From the NCBI GenBank assembly GCA_030043575.1, contig JASHXK010000503.1, positions 1 to 8,664 of the forward strand: DNA of 8,664 nucleotides, written 5' to 3'. The notes under the pieces are model-generated. The model did no database searches. It saw only the letters and a list, made by a program, of their open reading frames with translations, and had not been told where the DNA came from. Origin of the DNA: Terriglobales bacterium (GTDB lineage: Bacteria; Acidobacteriota; Terriglobia; Terriglobales; Acidobacteriaceae). Within the stretch, counting starts at the first letter, position 1. Each line of letters opens with the position of its first letter. Shown piece by piece: positions 1-6,968 of this stretch. A program made the translations under genes and the position numbers.

Positions 1-2222
1 TGTTCCAGCGCCTCTTTCGAGTTGCGCAGCTGCAGATCGCTGAAGGCCAGCCCCAGATGCGCAATGCCATTGTTGGGAGCAAGCTGCAGCGCGGTGTGAA
101 AATCCTGCGATGCCTGCTGCGCGTTCTGCATGTCGTTTAGCGTATAGCCACGATTGACGTAGGCTTCCACCATCTTGGGATCGCGCTGCATGGCACGTGT
201 GTAATCGTCTTCGGCCTCATCCAGAAGCTGCGAGTGCTTGTGAACGTGCCCTTCGATCAGCGGGAAGTTCGGTTCGTTGGGCAGAATGGAATCGTACTTG
301 TCGGCGACTGCCAGTGCTTCGTCGTAACGGCCGAGGTTGTAGAGGTCATAAGCGAGATAGACCGACGCGTTGCGGTCCTTCGGCATCTGCTGCAAAACCT
401 TGTAGCCCAGCTTCGCCGACTCTTCGTAATTGCCTTGGTGCAGCAGATAACGCTCGCGTTCGCGCATGACACGCGGATCGTCATTGGCCTTGCCCCTGGC
501 GCGATTGACCCACTCGCCGGCCAGCTTGATCTGCTGGGCCTCGATGGCGGCGTTGGCCGCGTTGGCAATGATGACGGGATTTTCGGGAGCGAGCTTGTAC
601 GCTTGTTGATACTCAGCATCGGCGCGCTGAAAGTCCTTGGTCTGGGTATAGAGGTCGCCTAGCGCCAGATAAGGGATGTAATCGTCGGGATACGCGTTCG
701 CCAGGCGATTGAAATACTCGGCTGCCATCTCCTCGTTGCCGTCTTCGCGATAGAGATATCCGATGGCTTCCAGCGCGAAGCGATTCGTGGGATCGCCCGC
801 CAGCACATCACCGTAAATCTGGCGGGATTCGTCCTTGTGGCCTTCTTTCCATAGAAGGTTTGCGTATTCCAGCTTGATGTTGACGTTGTCGGGATCGAGC
901 TTGCGAGCTTCGGTCAGGTCCGCATCCGCTCCCTGCAGATCGTTGTCCGAAATCTTCAGCGAAGCGCGAACCCGCAGGAACTCGGCCTTGGCCGTGCCTT
1001 GGACGTCCAGCTTGTTGATTTCCTGCTCAGCGGTTGCGATCTGCTGATGCGCGGCTTCATCATCGCCGCTTTCGCGATAGAGCTCGGCAAGATTCAGCCG
1101 CAACTGAATTGGATAGAGCTGCCCCTCAGGAACTCCCGCTGATGGAATTGCCGCCAGCGCGGCTTTGTACTCGGCGATGGCATCGGCCTGCCGATTCTCT
1201 TCCTTCGCCAGCAGCGCGCGAATGGCATGCAACCGGTAATGATTGGCATCCAGCGTGGCCGCCCGATTCAGATATTCATGGGCCTTATCGGTGTTGCCAA
1301 CACGCAACTGCGCCTGCGCGGCGCTCAACTGATAACCAATTTCTTTCGGCTGCTCATTTGCTGCGCGAGTGTAGGCCTCGGCTGCTTGCTCTTTGTCGCC
1401 GTCCAACTCATAGGTGTAGCCGAGATCGGCGAGCACCGAGGGAGTTAGATGGGGCGCGCTCTTCAGCGTCATGATCGCCGCTTTGTAATCGTGCTCCTCG
1501 CGGTAGTAATTCGCGGCGGCCTGGAAGATCTCGACATTGTTGGGCGAATGCTTCTTCGCCATGTCGAGCATCTGTTTGGCGCGATCGGGCTGCTTCAACT
1601 TCAGATATGCGACCGCGAGCATCAACTCCGCATGCGCATTGGGCTGCTGCGCTTCGGCGCGCTGCAGCAAATTGATTCCGTCCTGAGTGTCGCCCGTACG
1701 CATGTCGAGCTCGCCGAGAACAAGCAGATCGTTTGTCCGTTTTGGATTGGTACGAATCACCTGCAACAGCAGACGCTTGGCGTCGTCGGTGCGCCCCATG
1801 CGCTCGTACGTCTGCGCCAGACCGCTCAGGCCGTCGGCGTTACCCGGCGAGCTCTGCAATCCGTGCTGGTAGGCCTCGACGGAGGTTTGATAGCGGCCGG
1901 CCAGCCGTGAGGTGTAGCCGAGCAGAAACCACAGCTTGTTGTCCTGCGGAGCTGCTTTCACCGCGCGTTCAGCATAGTCGGCTGCCGCCGATGGATTGCC
2001 GTGCCGCAACGCATCTTCCGCCGCTCTGGCCAGGCGGCTGACTTCGATGCTGCTGCCCCAGCCAATTCCGTTTTCGCCGGTTGCATTCGACTGCTGACCT
2101 TGCTTCTGTTTTGCATTTGGCGAATTGGCCGGCTGCGACTGCTGGCCATCGACCTCAAAGGTCTGAGCCCATGCAGAAAAGGACAGCAGCAAAGCACAGC
2201 AAGTCAGGAGAACAGTTTTCAT
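1..2222 (-). CDS. Secreted TPR-repeat protein, C-terminus outside window
   Basis: Open without a stop from the ATG at 2222-2220 to the left edge: 740 complete codons, so the protein is larger than 740 residues. Residues 1-19 form a Sec signal peptide (MKTVLLTCCALLLSFSAWA, cleavage before Q20). A Q/N/S-rich linker follows (about 20-57), then near-continuous TPR helix pairs from about 60 to the edge, about 18 by eye. Clear units include LWFLLGYTSRLAGRYQTSVEAY (98-119, split here as LWFLLGYTSRL and AGRYQTSVEAY), AIGYLYREDGNEEMAAEYF (486-504) and ALGDLYTQTKDFQRADAEY (520-538), with the usual D/N-P caps between repeats. TPR arrays bind proteins; the export signal places this one in the periplasm or at the outer membrane. 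No catalytic domain is visible and the partner is unknown. The start is chosen for the signal peptide; no clear Shine-Dalgarno sequence precedes it. It is transcribed divergently from the membrane-protein operon. TPR identity is secure, specific function is not. Confidence 0.93.
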   Translation of the reverse strand, partial: MKTVLLTCCALLLSFSAWAQTFEVDGQQSQPANSPNAKQKQGQQSNATGENGIGWGSSIEVSRLARAAEDALRHGNPSAAADYAERAVKAAPQDNKLWFLLGYTSRLAGRYQTSVEAYQHGLQSSPGNADGLSGLAQTYERMGRTDDAKRLLLQVIRTNPKRTNDLLVLGELDMRTGDTQDGINLLQRAEAQQPNAHAELMLAVAYLKLKQPDRAKQMLDMAKKHSPNNVEIFQAAANYYREEHDYKAAIMTLKSAPHLTPSVLADLGYTYELDGDKEQAAEAYTRAANEQPKEIGYQLSAAQAQLRVGNTDKAHEYLNRAATLDANHYRLHAIRALLAKEENRQADAIAEYKAALAAIPSAGVPEGQLYPIQLRLNLAELYRESGDDEAAHQQIATAEQEINKLDVQGTAKAEFLRVRASLKISDNDLQGADADLTEARKLDPDNVNIKLEYANLLWKEGHKDESRQIYGDVLAGDPTNRFALEAIGYLYREDGNEEMAAEYFNRLANAYPDDYIPYLALGDLYTQTKDFQRADAEYQQAYKLAPENPVIIANAANAAIEAQQIKLAGEWVNRARGKANDDPRVMRERERYLLHQGNYEESAKLGYKVLQQMPKDRNASVYLAYDLYNLGRYDEALAVADKYDSILPNEPNFPLIEGHVHKHSQLLDEAEDDYTRAMQRDPKMVEAYVNRGYTLNDMQNAQQASQDFHTALQLAPNNGIAHLGLAFSDLQLRNSKEALE

Positions 2223-2468
2223 TTTCACGTGGGACACTCGCTGATAACTCGAGAGTGAAAAGGGACCCGCTTTCGCAACCTCGAATTCCGTGTGCTTGGA
2301 TGCGGCTTTCGCCTGAGAGTTTGTGTGACGAAGGTCTGCAAGTAGAGCGCCAGAGGAAATAGGGCGCCGTGGGTGGGCGACCTGCGCGCAACTCCGTGCA
2401 TCGCAACCAACCTAAGTGCGTGGGAAAGAATCGAACTGCTCTGTACGTTCTTGGCGGGAGGCAGTCCC
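2223..2468. other. Divergent intergenic region
   Basis: This stretch separates the minus-strand TPR gene from the plus-strand operon if the operon starts at the TTG at 2469. It should hold promoters for both directions, but I could not find a -35/-10 pair good enough to report. Small elements seen are a CACGTG palindrome at 2226-2231 just before the TPR start, an 8-base direct repeat GCTTTCGC at 2269-2276 and 2305-2312, and a short GCGCC/GGCGC stem at 2347-2351 and 2363-2367. If translation instead begins at the GTG at 2373, the gap shortens to 150 bases. Minus-strand open frames here (for example ending at 2225) show no recognisable protein. Confidence 0.5.
2456..2461 (+). promoter_or_regulatory. 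Shine-Dalgarno site favouring the TTG start at 2469
   Basis: GGGAGG lies seven bases before an in-frame TTG at 2469. This is the best-placed ribosome binding site near the 5' end of the membrane-protein gene, whereas the earlier GTG at 2373 has only an AGGAAA too far upstream. It decides the start chosen here, although TTG is the weaker start codon. Confidence 0.5.
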
Positions 2469-4283
2469 TTGATCTCAAAGTCCCCCACGTTCTCCAACCC
2501 AACGTGCGCAAACCCAGCGTACGCTGGGGGCCCCGGCTTCCCCGCACGTGCGATCCCGCTGTCCGCAATCCTGCTAATTGCAATCGCCGTGCATGGTCCG
2601 CTGCTGCTGATGCAACTTCCGGCCGGGTCTTACGACGCGAACACGCACATGTTTTTCGCGGCGCATTATGCCCAGCACTGGTTCAATCCGTGGAATGAGA
2701 AGTGGTTTGGCGGCTTCTCGCAGACCACGTATCCACCGCTGACGCACCAGTGGATCGCGCTTTTTTCGCACATCATGGGCTTGAAGTTCGCTTACATGTT
2801 CGTGCAGCTGATCGCGATTTTGCTGCTGCCGATCGGCATGTATCGCTACGCGGCTTTGTGGGTCGATGAGGTGTCTGCGAGCTATGCGGCGCTGGGATCC
2901 ATCTTCCTGGGATCGCTGTCGATGCTGGTCTACCAGTCAGGACAATTGCCCACGACTGCGGCAGCTGCGCTCACCCTGAATGCGGCGCCGTTTTTCTATG
3001 ACTGGCTGCTCCGGAGCCGCTTTCTGGATCTGCTGAAAGGAGTGGCGATCGCGTGGGCTGCCGCTGCGGCGCACCACGTGACGCTGCTGTTTGGCGCAAT
3101 CCTGTTTGCGGTTCCGGTTCTGGTGCTCGCCCTATTGGACCGCAATGCCGAAGAAATAGAGGAAGATCGAGCGTCGGTAGGTGGCGTTCTCGGACGCGCT
3201 GTTGTCTTTGCGGTGATTGCGATTGCCGGCGTGGCAATCGTTTTGTGGCCGTTCTGGGTCGCGTTGCTCAAGAATCCGATCACGCAGATGCCGATTCCGC
3301 ACGGCTCACGCGACAACTACATTCTGAAGACGTTTAGCGGGATCAACTTCTGGATCATTCCCATGGGCGCGATGATCCTGGCGCTTCCGTTCATTGTGAT
3401 TCGCGGATCGGCCGAGCGGCGGCTGCGCCCTCTGCTTATCGGCTGGTACATCACCGCGCTGCTGGGATTGGGAGGGACAACACCGGCCGGGAAAATCCTC
3501 CTCGGGCGCGCCTATCAGGTCTTGACCTATGAGCGCTTCACGTTCTGGGCCACGATCATGGCCATGCCGTTTGTCGGGCTGCTGGCGCTGGAATTGATTC
3601 AGCGCTTCCGCATGAAGGCAGTCGTGGGGCTGACCATCGCCGCGGTGGCAACGATGGCAGCTTCGGTGGCGTGGATCGAGATCAACCCCATCGCCAGCTC
3701 GCCGTTTAGCGTGGATCAGGTCATCGCGTTCCTCAACCGTGACGATCACGCGAAGTTCCGCTACATCACCCTCGGCTTCGGCGCACACTTCGCGGAGGTG
3801 TCGACGTATGCCAAGGCCGGCAGCGTCGACGGTGACTACAACTCCGCGCGCCTGTTGCCGGAGATGACGGCCTACGGCGCTGGTCAGCTTTACAACGCAA
3901 AGTATTACGGCCTGGCGGGAATGGAGTCGCTACGCGCGGTATTGAAGCACGCTAATCAATACGGATTGAAGTACGTGTTCGTCCGCGACCGCTACTACGA
4001 GCCGCTGCTTGCCTTCGCCGGTTGGCGCGAGGCCGAGACCTACGACAACGGTAATGTCACGTTGTGGACGAAAGAGGATGTGCCGCCGGCCAAGCGGCTG
4101 GAGTTCGTGGGATTCACGCCTACGCCGATGGAAGGATTGATGTGGGGAATCCTGCCGGTGGCCAGCAGCTTGTTTGCGCTGTTCCTGGTGTTGCTGGTGC
4201 CGGAGCGGCGGCGCGTGAGCGCAACTTTGGAATTTCCGGTTCGCGCGACCGTTGAGCCGGTGCTTCTGCGGGAGGCCAAGTGA
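2469..4283 (+). CDS. Polytopic membrane protein, PTPS-related / GT-C-like
   Basis: Integral membrane protein of 604 residues from the TTG at 2469; 636 if the in-frame GTG at 2373 is used. A hydrophobic helix at about 29-50 is followed by a polar loop with SYDANTH (about 54-60), then NPWNEKWFGGF and TYPPLTHQ. Around nine more hydrophobic segments run to about residue 402. A soluble region (about 408-553) has the motifs VDQVIAFLNRDD, VFVRDRYY and NVTLWTK, and a last helix lies at about 555-577. The acidic residue in the first loop, the YPPL motif and a late extracytoplasmic domain resemble GT-C glycosyltransferases and the family named '6-pyruvoyl-tetrahydropterin synthase-related membrane protein'. 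That name implies no pterin chemistry, and no PTPS zinc-binding His motif is visible. Transfer of sugar from a polyprenyl-linked donor is an inference. The gene overlaps the next one at TGATG and heads the operon. Start and exact family are the weak points. Confidence 0.82.
   Translation: MISKSPTFSNPTCANPAYAGGPGFPARAIPLSAILLIAIAVHGPLLLMQLPAGSYDANTHMFFAAHYAQHWFNPWNEKWFGGFSQTTYPPLTHQWIALFSHIMGLKFAYMFVQLIAILLLPIGMYRYAALWVDEVSASYAALGSIFLGSLSMLVYQSGQLPTTAAAALTLNAAPFFYDWLLRSRFLDLLKGVAIAWAAAAAHHVTLLFGAILFAVPVLVLALLDRNAEEIEEDRASVGGVLGRAVVFAVIAIAGVAIVLWPFWVALLKNPITQMPIPHGSRDNYILKTFSGINFWIIPMGAMILALPFIVIRGSAERRLRPLLIGWYITALLGLGGTTPAGKILLGRAYQVLTYERFTFWATIMAMPFVGLLALELIQRFRMKAVVGLTIAAVATMAASVAWIEINPIASSPFSVDQVIAFLNRDDHAKFRYITLGFGAHFAEVSTYAKAGSVDGDYNSARLLPEMTAYGAGQLYNAKYYGLAGMESLRAVLKHANQYGLKYVFVRDRYYEPLLAFAGWREAETYDNGNVTLWTKEDVPPAKRLEFVGFTPTPMEGLMWGILPVASSLFALFLVLLVPERRRVSATLEFPVRATVEPVLLREAK
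2502..2552. repeat. Nested palindromes in the 5' coding region
   Basis: A perfect 16-base palindrome, CCCAGCGTACGCTGGG, occupies 2513-2528 and runs directly into GGGGCCCC (2527-2534). Outside these, ACGTGCG at 2502-2508 is complementary to CGCACGT at 2543-2549, and the latter lies within the palindrome CGCACGTGCG at 2543-2552. Together they could form a strong folded structure in RNA or DNA. The stretch sits just before the first membrane helix and encodes a Pro/Gly/Ala-rich segment (TCANPAYAGGPGFPA) that looks like a linker. It may be a dispersed intergenic repeat, a regulatory hairpin, or chance in GC-rich DNA. Confidence 0.6.
4271..4275 (+). promoter_or_regulatory. Shine-Dalgarno site for the second operon gene
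   Basis: GGAGG lies within the last codons of the membrane-protein gene, seven bases before the ATG at 4283. That spacing favours this ATG over the adjacent GTG at 4280, which is only four bases away. Confidence 0.65.
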
Positions 4284-5377
4284 TGAAACGCGCTCTGCCC
4301 ATCCTGATTATTGTTTTGACCGCGGTCTTGATAGCGATGGCAACGATCCAGCCAAATGAGCTGACGCCCGCGACGTCGCCCGACGGAGCGGTGCGCGCGC
4401 TTTTCGATCACGTGAAAGCTCGCGACTACAAAGGAGCATTCGCCTATGTCGCGAATTCGGGCGATACGGAAGAGCAGGCATTTGCGGCTGACCTCGCGGG
4501 GCGGGACGGCAGTTTGCGAACCTACTCCTCGTTGGAACAAGCCGACACCAAGGTCCTTCACGCCAGCGATAACGAAGCCCTGGTGCGCGCGACTTTACAG
4601 TATGCAACCGCAGTCGGCGCTTTCTACGACACGCGGGACTTGAAAGTCGTCAGGGAGGGTGATCGTTGGAAAGTGGAGTGGCCGGTCGTGCAGGAAGCCA
4701 ACGTTCCGCCGCAGGTCATTCAGGAAAACTATCTGCGCTGGGACGTGATTACGCGCGGCTCGAACGATGACTGGGGCGCGCAAAACGTGGAAGCGCCTCG
4801 CGTTCGCATCATCTCCATGAACGCGATCGCGCAAGGCGCGAACACGATCATTGTTGGCGAAATAGAGAATGAGGACACGGTGCCAGGATTTGTCTCCGTT
4901 GGCGCGACGCTGATCGGCAAGAACGGCGATGTCCTCGGCGAAGAGACAAGCTTCGACAAGATTTCTCATACGCTGCTGCCGAAAGAGATTTCGCCATTTC
5001 GCATCGACTTTCCCAAGACGCCGCTGGCGACTGTCAAGAGTGTGCGCATGACGCCGAATTCCATGCTGGTTCCGGCTTCCGCCGATCCGGTAATCGGCGT
5101 CGTACATCAGCGAGTGGAGACGGACTCGCGCGGCCGTCATGTGCTGAAAGGCGAGTTGATCAACGAGAGCGGTGTCACTGTAAACATCCCGCACGTGCTG
5201 GCGACCTATTATGACGGCGCCGGCAAGGTGATCTGGGTTTCCGATGGTTACGTCGACAACGCTTTGCTGCCGCAGGCGCCGGTACCGTTTGCCGTCGATC
5301 TGCGCGACGACCCGGCTTCCAACGTTCATAACTATCGCGTCACGGTTAACGAGTACATGCTTCAGCAGGATGAGTAG
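4283..5377 (+). CDS. Membrane-anchored NTF2-like plus beta-sandwich protein
   Basis: 364 residues from the ATG at 4283, which shares its A with the preceding TGA stop (TGATG) and has GGAGG seven bases upstream. Residues 4-21 form one hydrophobic helix (LPILIIVLTAVLIAMAT) without a clear cleavage site, so an inner-membrane anchor or uncleaved signal is likely. Residues 32-135 look like an NTF2-like/DUF4878-type fold: helix PDGAVRALFDHVKARDYKGA, later strands, closing with EGDRWKVEWP. Two beta-rich segments follow. One, at about 185-245, contains IIVGEIENEDTVPGFVSV and KNGDVLGEE; the other, at about 284-340, contains HVLKGELINESGVTVNIPHV and YDGAGKVIW. They share the pattern 'G-E-[IL]-x-N-E' then 'G-x-V', as in FxLYD-like domains, and look like a tandem duplication. 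Catalytic residues are not evident. A role as exported partner of the membrane protein is inferred from coupling only. Confidence 0.85.
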   Translation: MKRALPILIIVLTAVLIAMATIQPNELTPATSPDGAVRALFDHVKARDYKGAFAYVANSGDTEEQAFAADLAGRDGSLRTYSSLEQADTKVLHASDNEALVRATLQYATAVGAFYDTRDLKVVREGDRWKVEWPVVQEANVPPQVIQENYLRWDVITRGSNDDWGAQNVEAPRVRIISMNAIAQGANTIIVGEIENEDTVPGFVSVGATLIGKNGDVLGEETSFDKISHTLLPKEISPFRIDFPKTPLATVKSVRMTPNSMLVPASADPVIGVVHQRVETDSRGRHVLKGELINESGVTVNIPHVLATYYDGAGKVIWVSDGYVDNALLPQAPVPFAVDLRDDPASNVHNYRVTVNEYMLQQDE

Positions 5378-5379
5378 TC

Positions 5380-6261
5380 ATGACCAAAGGCTCCATCGAG
5401 GTTAAGGTTAAGTTCGGCGGAATGATGGCAATCGCGCTGTTGTTGATGTGCTGCTTTGCGATTGCGACGCATGCAGCCGAGATCAATGTTCCGGCGACGG
5501 TGCCTGCGGGCTCCGGACTAACGATTCCCAGCTCTGGCAGCGGTAGCGCGACCCTTTACGTCGCCGGTCCAGGAACTGCGATCAAGAGAACAGTCCAGCT
5601 GGGGCGGGAGATTCGACTTGGCGCCGACGAATTGCAGAATGCCGGGCGGTATGTTGTCTCGCTGGACGGGAACACCGCGACATTCTTCGTGACCGCTGGT
5701 CCAGTGCAGTCGATCGCATTTCTGGCGCGGCCATCGCGCGTGCCGGCGGACACGCCGAATGTCATCACGGGTACAGCTTTCGTTTTCGACAAGTATCAGA
5801 ATCTGGTGCTGCAACCGCAGCCTGTCAAGTTTGAGCTGACCGCCAACGGCCAGACCACCAGCCGCACTGAAACCACGAAGAACGGGGTCGCGTTCGCCAA
5901 ACTCGATTCGTCCAAGAAGCAAGGCCCGGCGCAGTTCGTGGCGTCGAGCGGACCCGCTTCGGTGCGGCGCGTGGTGCAGGAGGTCGCTTCCGATCCTTGC
6001 AGTATCCGCATGACGGCCGTGCGCGACAAGAACGGAATTCTTGCGCGCACCGATCCCATTCACGACTGTGCCGGAAATCCGGTGTCGGATGGGACAATCG
6101 TGACCTTCACCTCAACCGATGCGAAGGGCAAGAGCACGGTTGATGCGCGCATCAGGCAGGGAATCGCGGAGGCCGAGCTTCCGGCTTCGAATGACGCCAC
6201 CATCTCCGTCGCCTCGGGCGTGGTTGTCGGGAACGAAATCCAGTGGCGAGGTGGGCAATGA
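5380..6261 (+). CDS. Secreted Ig-like (invasin/Big_1-like) protein
   Basis: 293 residues, starting two bases after the preceding stop, with AGGA at 5367-5370 nine bases upstream. A second possible start, M15 at 5422, keeps the whole signal peptide (MMAIALLLMCCFAIATHA, cleavage near residue 32) but has poorer Shine-Dalgarno spacing. Three all-beta segments follow: about 36-105 (with GRYVVSLDGNTATFFV), about 108-202 (FVFDKYQNLV, then NGVAFAKLDS and GPAQFVASSG), and about 205-290 (DCAGNPVSDGTIVTF, then ARIRQGIAEAELPA). The pattern 'D-x-x-x-N-x-V ... V-x-F ... T-x-x-G-V-A' is typical of bacterial Ig-like Big_1/filamin-like domains in surface proteins. C207 and C230 are the only cysteines outside the signal peptide and could form a disulfide. 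No anchor, lipobox or sorting signal is visible, so it is probably periplasmic or bound to a partner. Ig-like fold is likely; function unknown. Confidence 0.85.
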   Translation: MTKGSIEVKVKFGGMMAIALLLMCCFAIATHAAEINVPATVPAGSGLTIPSSGSGSATLYVAGPGTAIKRTVQLGREIRLGADELQNAGRYVVSLDGNTATFFVTAGPVQSIAFLARPSRVPADTPNVITGTAFVFDKYQNLVLQPQPVKFELTANGQTTSRTETTKNGVAFAKLDSSKKQGPAQFVASSGPASVRRVVQEVASDPCSIRMTAVRDKNGILARTDPIHDCAGNPVSDGTIVTFTSTDAKGKSTVDARIRQGIAEAELPASNDATISVASGVVVGNEIQWRGGQ

Positions 6262-6785
6262 GGGCTATCTTTTCCGCAGTCTTGACCTTGGCAGCCTTAG
6301 CGGTTGGAGCCATGGTTTTCCCGACGCCGCCTTCTGTGCTCGCCGCCAGCACTCCTTCGATCGCCATCAGCGTGGAACATGCCACTCCGCGCGAAATTGA
6401 AGAGACAACCCAGAAGTCCCTGGCGCGTGACTACGCAACGGCTTGGCAAGCGATGACGGAATCGCTCGACCAGAATCGCGCTGACCTGATTAGCGCCAAC
6501 TTCATCGGCACCGCCAGCGACAAGCTGACGGCCACAATTCATGAGCAGACGAAAGCGGGTTTGCATCAGCACATCACCGATCAGGGTCATTCCGTCGATG
6601 CGGTCTTCTATTCCCCGGAGGGCTCGGCGATCGAGCTGCACGACACCGCTCATCTGCAGATCGACGTGATGGACGGTAGTAAGGTCGTTCACTCGGAGAA
6701 CGCGACGGTACATTATGTCGTGCTGCTCACGGCGGCGGAAAATTCCTGGAAGGTGCGGGTTCTGGAGGCAGTTCCCGGTTTTTGA
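6258..6785 (+). CDS. Secreted NTF2-like small protein
   Basis: 175 residues from the ATG at 6258, which overlaps the previous stop by four bases (ATGA). GAGG at 6248-6251 is six bases upstream. An earlier in-frame GTG at 6243 would add five residues but has no better ribosome binding site. A signal peptide spans residues 1-30 (MRAIFSAVLTLAALAVGAMV, then PSVLA with cleavage near A30). The mature part has a helix ending KSLARDYATAWQAM, then HEQTKAGLHQHI, and closing strands (HLQIDVMDGSKVV, ATVHYVVLLTAAENSWKVRVLE). Helices followed by a curved sheet ending in a 'W-K-V' strand suggest an NTF2-like (SnoaL/DUF4440-like) fold. Such domains may be enzymes, binding pockets or oligomerisation modules; no catalytic set is evident. 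It echoes the NTF2-like part of the second operon gene (ARDY-x-x-A-[FW] early, W-K-V late). It is the last gene of the operon. Confidence 0.82.
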   Translation: MRAIFSAVLTLAALAVGAMVFPTPPSVLAASTPSIAISVEHATPREIEETTQKSLARDYATAWQAMTESLDQNRADLISANFIGTASDKLTATIHEQTKAGLHQHITDQGHSVDAVFYSPEGSAIELHDTAHLQIDVMDGSKVVHSENATVHYVVLLTAAENSWKVRVLEAVPGF

Positions 6786-6968
6786 TACAGTCTGACCTTT
6801 CCTCGACTAACGCGTCCAATCAACTAAGGTAATAGCCAAACTTCATAGCCGGAATCGTTGCGCGAGGGCCACAAATTCGTTTTCCGCAAGTGGGGAATAA
6901 CGGCTAGAATGTGTGTAGACTCCAGTGTGAGGCGCGGCATCCAATCGCTGTTGAGTGGCTGGTCCTGA
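6786..6968. other. Gap between operon and second TPR gene
   Basis: 183 bases with no open frame worth reporting. No hairpin followed by a T-run is seen after the stop at 6785, so readthrough into the TPR gene or Rho-dependent termination are both possible. A candidate promoter lies near 6881-6910. Confidence 0.5.
6881..6910 (+). promoter_or_regulatory. Possible weak sigma70-type promoter
   Basis: TAGAAT at 6905-6910 differs from TATAAT by one base. The upstream TTTCCG at 6881-6886, 18 bases away, is a poor -35 match. Transcription would begin near 6917, leaving a leader of about 50 bases before the TPR gene at 6969. This is pattern matching only. Confidence 0.25.

Noticed and set aside
234..1910. 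Several plus-strand open frames of 70-153 codons (for example 234-662, 1034-1474, 1449-1910)
   Set aside because: They lie opposite the continuous TPR frame on the minus strand, which has a signal peptide and repeat periodicity; GC-rich coding DNA commonly leaves such antisense frames open.
2235..2257. CACTC...GAGTG inverted repeat upstream of the minus-strand TPR gene
   Set aside because: Only five base pairs with a long loop, which is expected by chance in this composition.
2425..2445. GTTCGATTC on the minus strand, resembling a tRNA T-loop
   Set aside because: The flanking bases do not pair into a T-stem and no acceptor or anticodon arm can be drawn around it.
2225..2497. Minus-strand frame starting MENVGDFEIKGLPPAKN
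   Set aside because: It reads plausibly at its start but has no recognisable family, overlaps the divergent promoter region and the palindromes, and then becomes R/P/S-rich without structure.
2469..4283. Pterin biosynthesis role suggested by the 'PTPS-related' family name
   Set aside because: The protein is polytopic and shows no zinc-binding His set of PTPS enzymes; the family name reflects annotation history, not demonstrated chemistry.
4595..5329. Minus-strand frame of 244 codons
   Set aside because: It is antisense to the second operon gene, has an R/H/V-rich composition without a domain pattern, and the plus frame is coupled to its neighbours.
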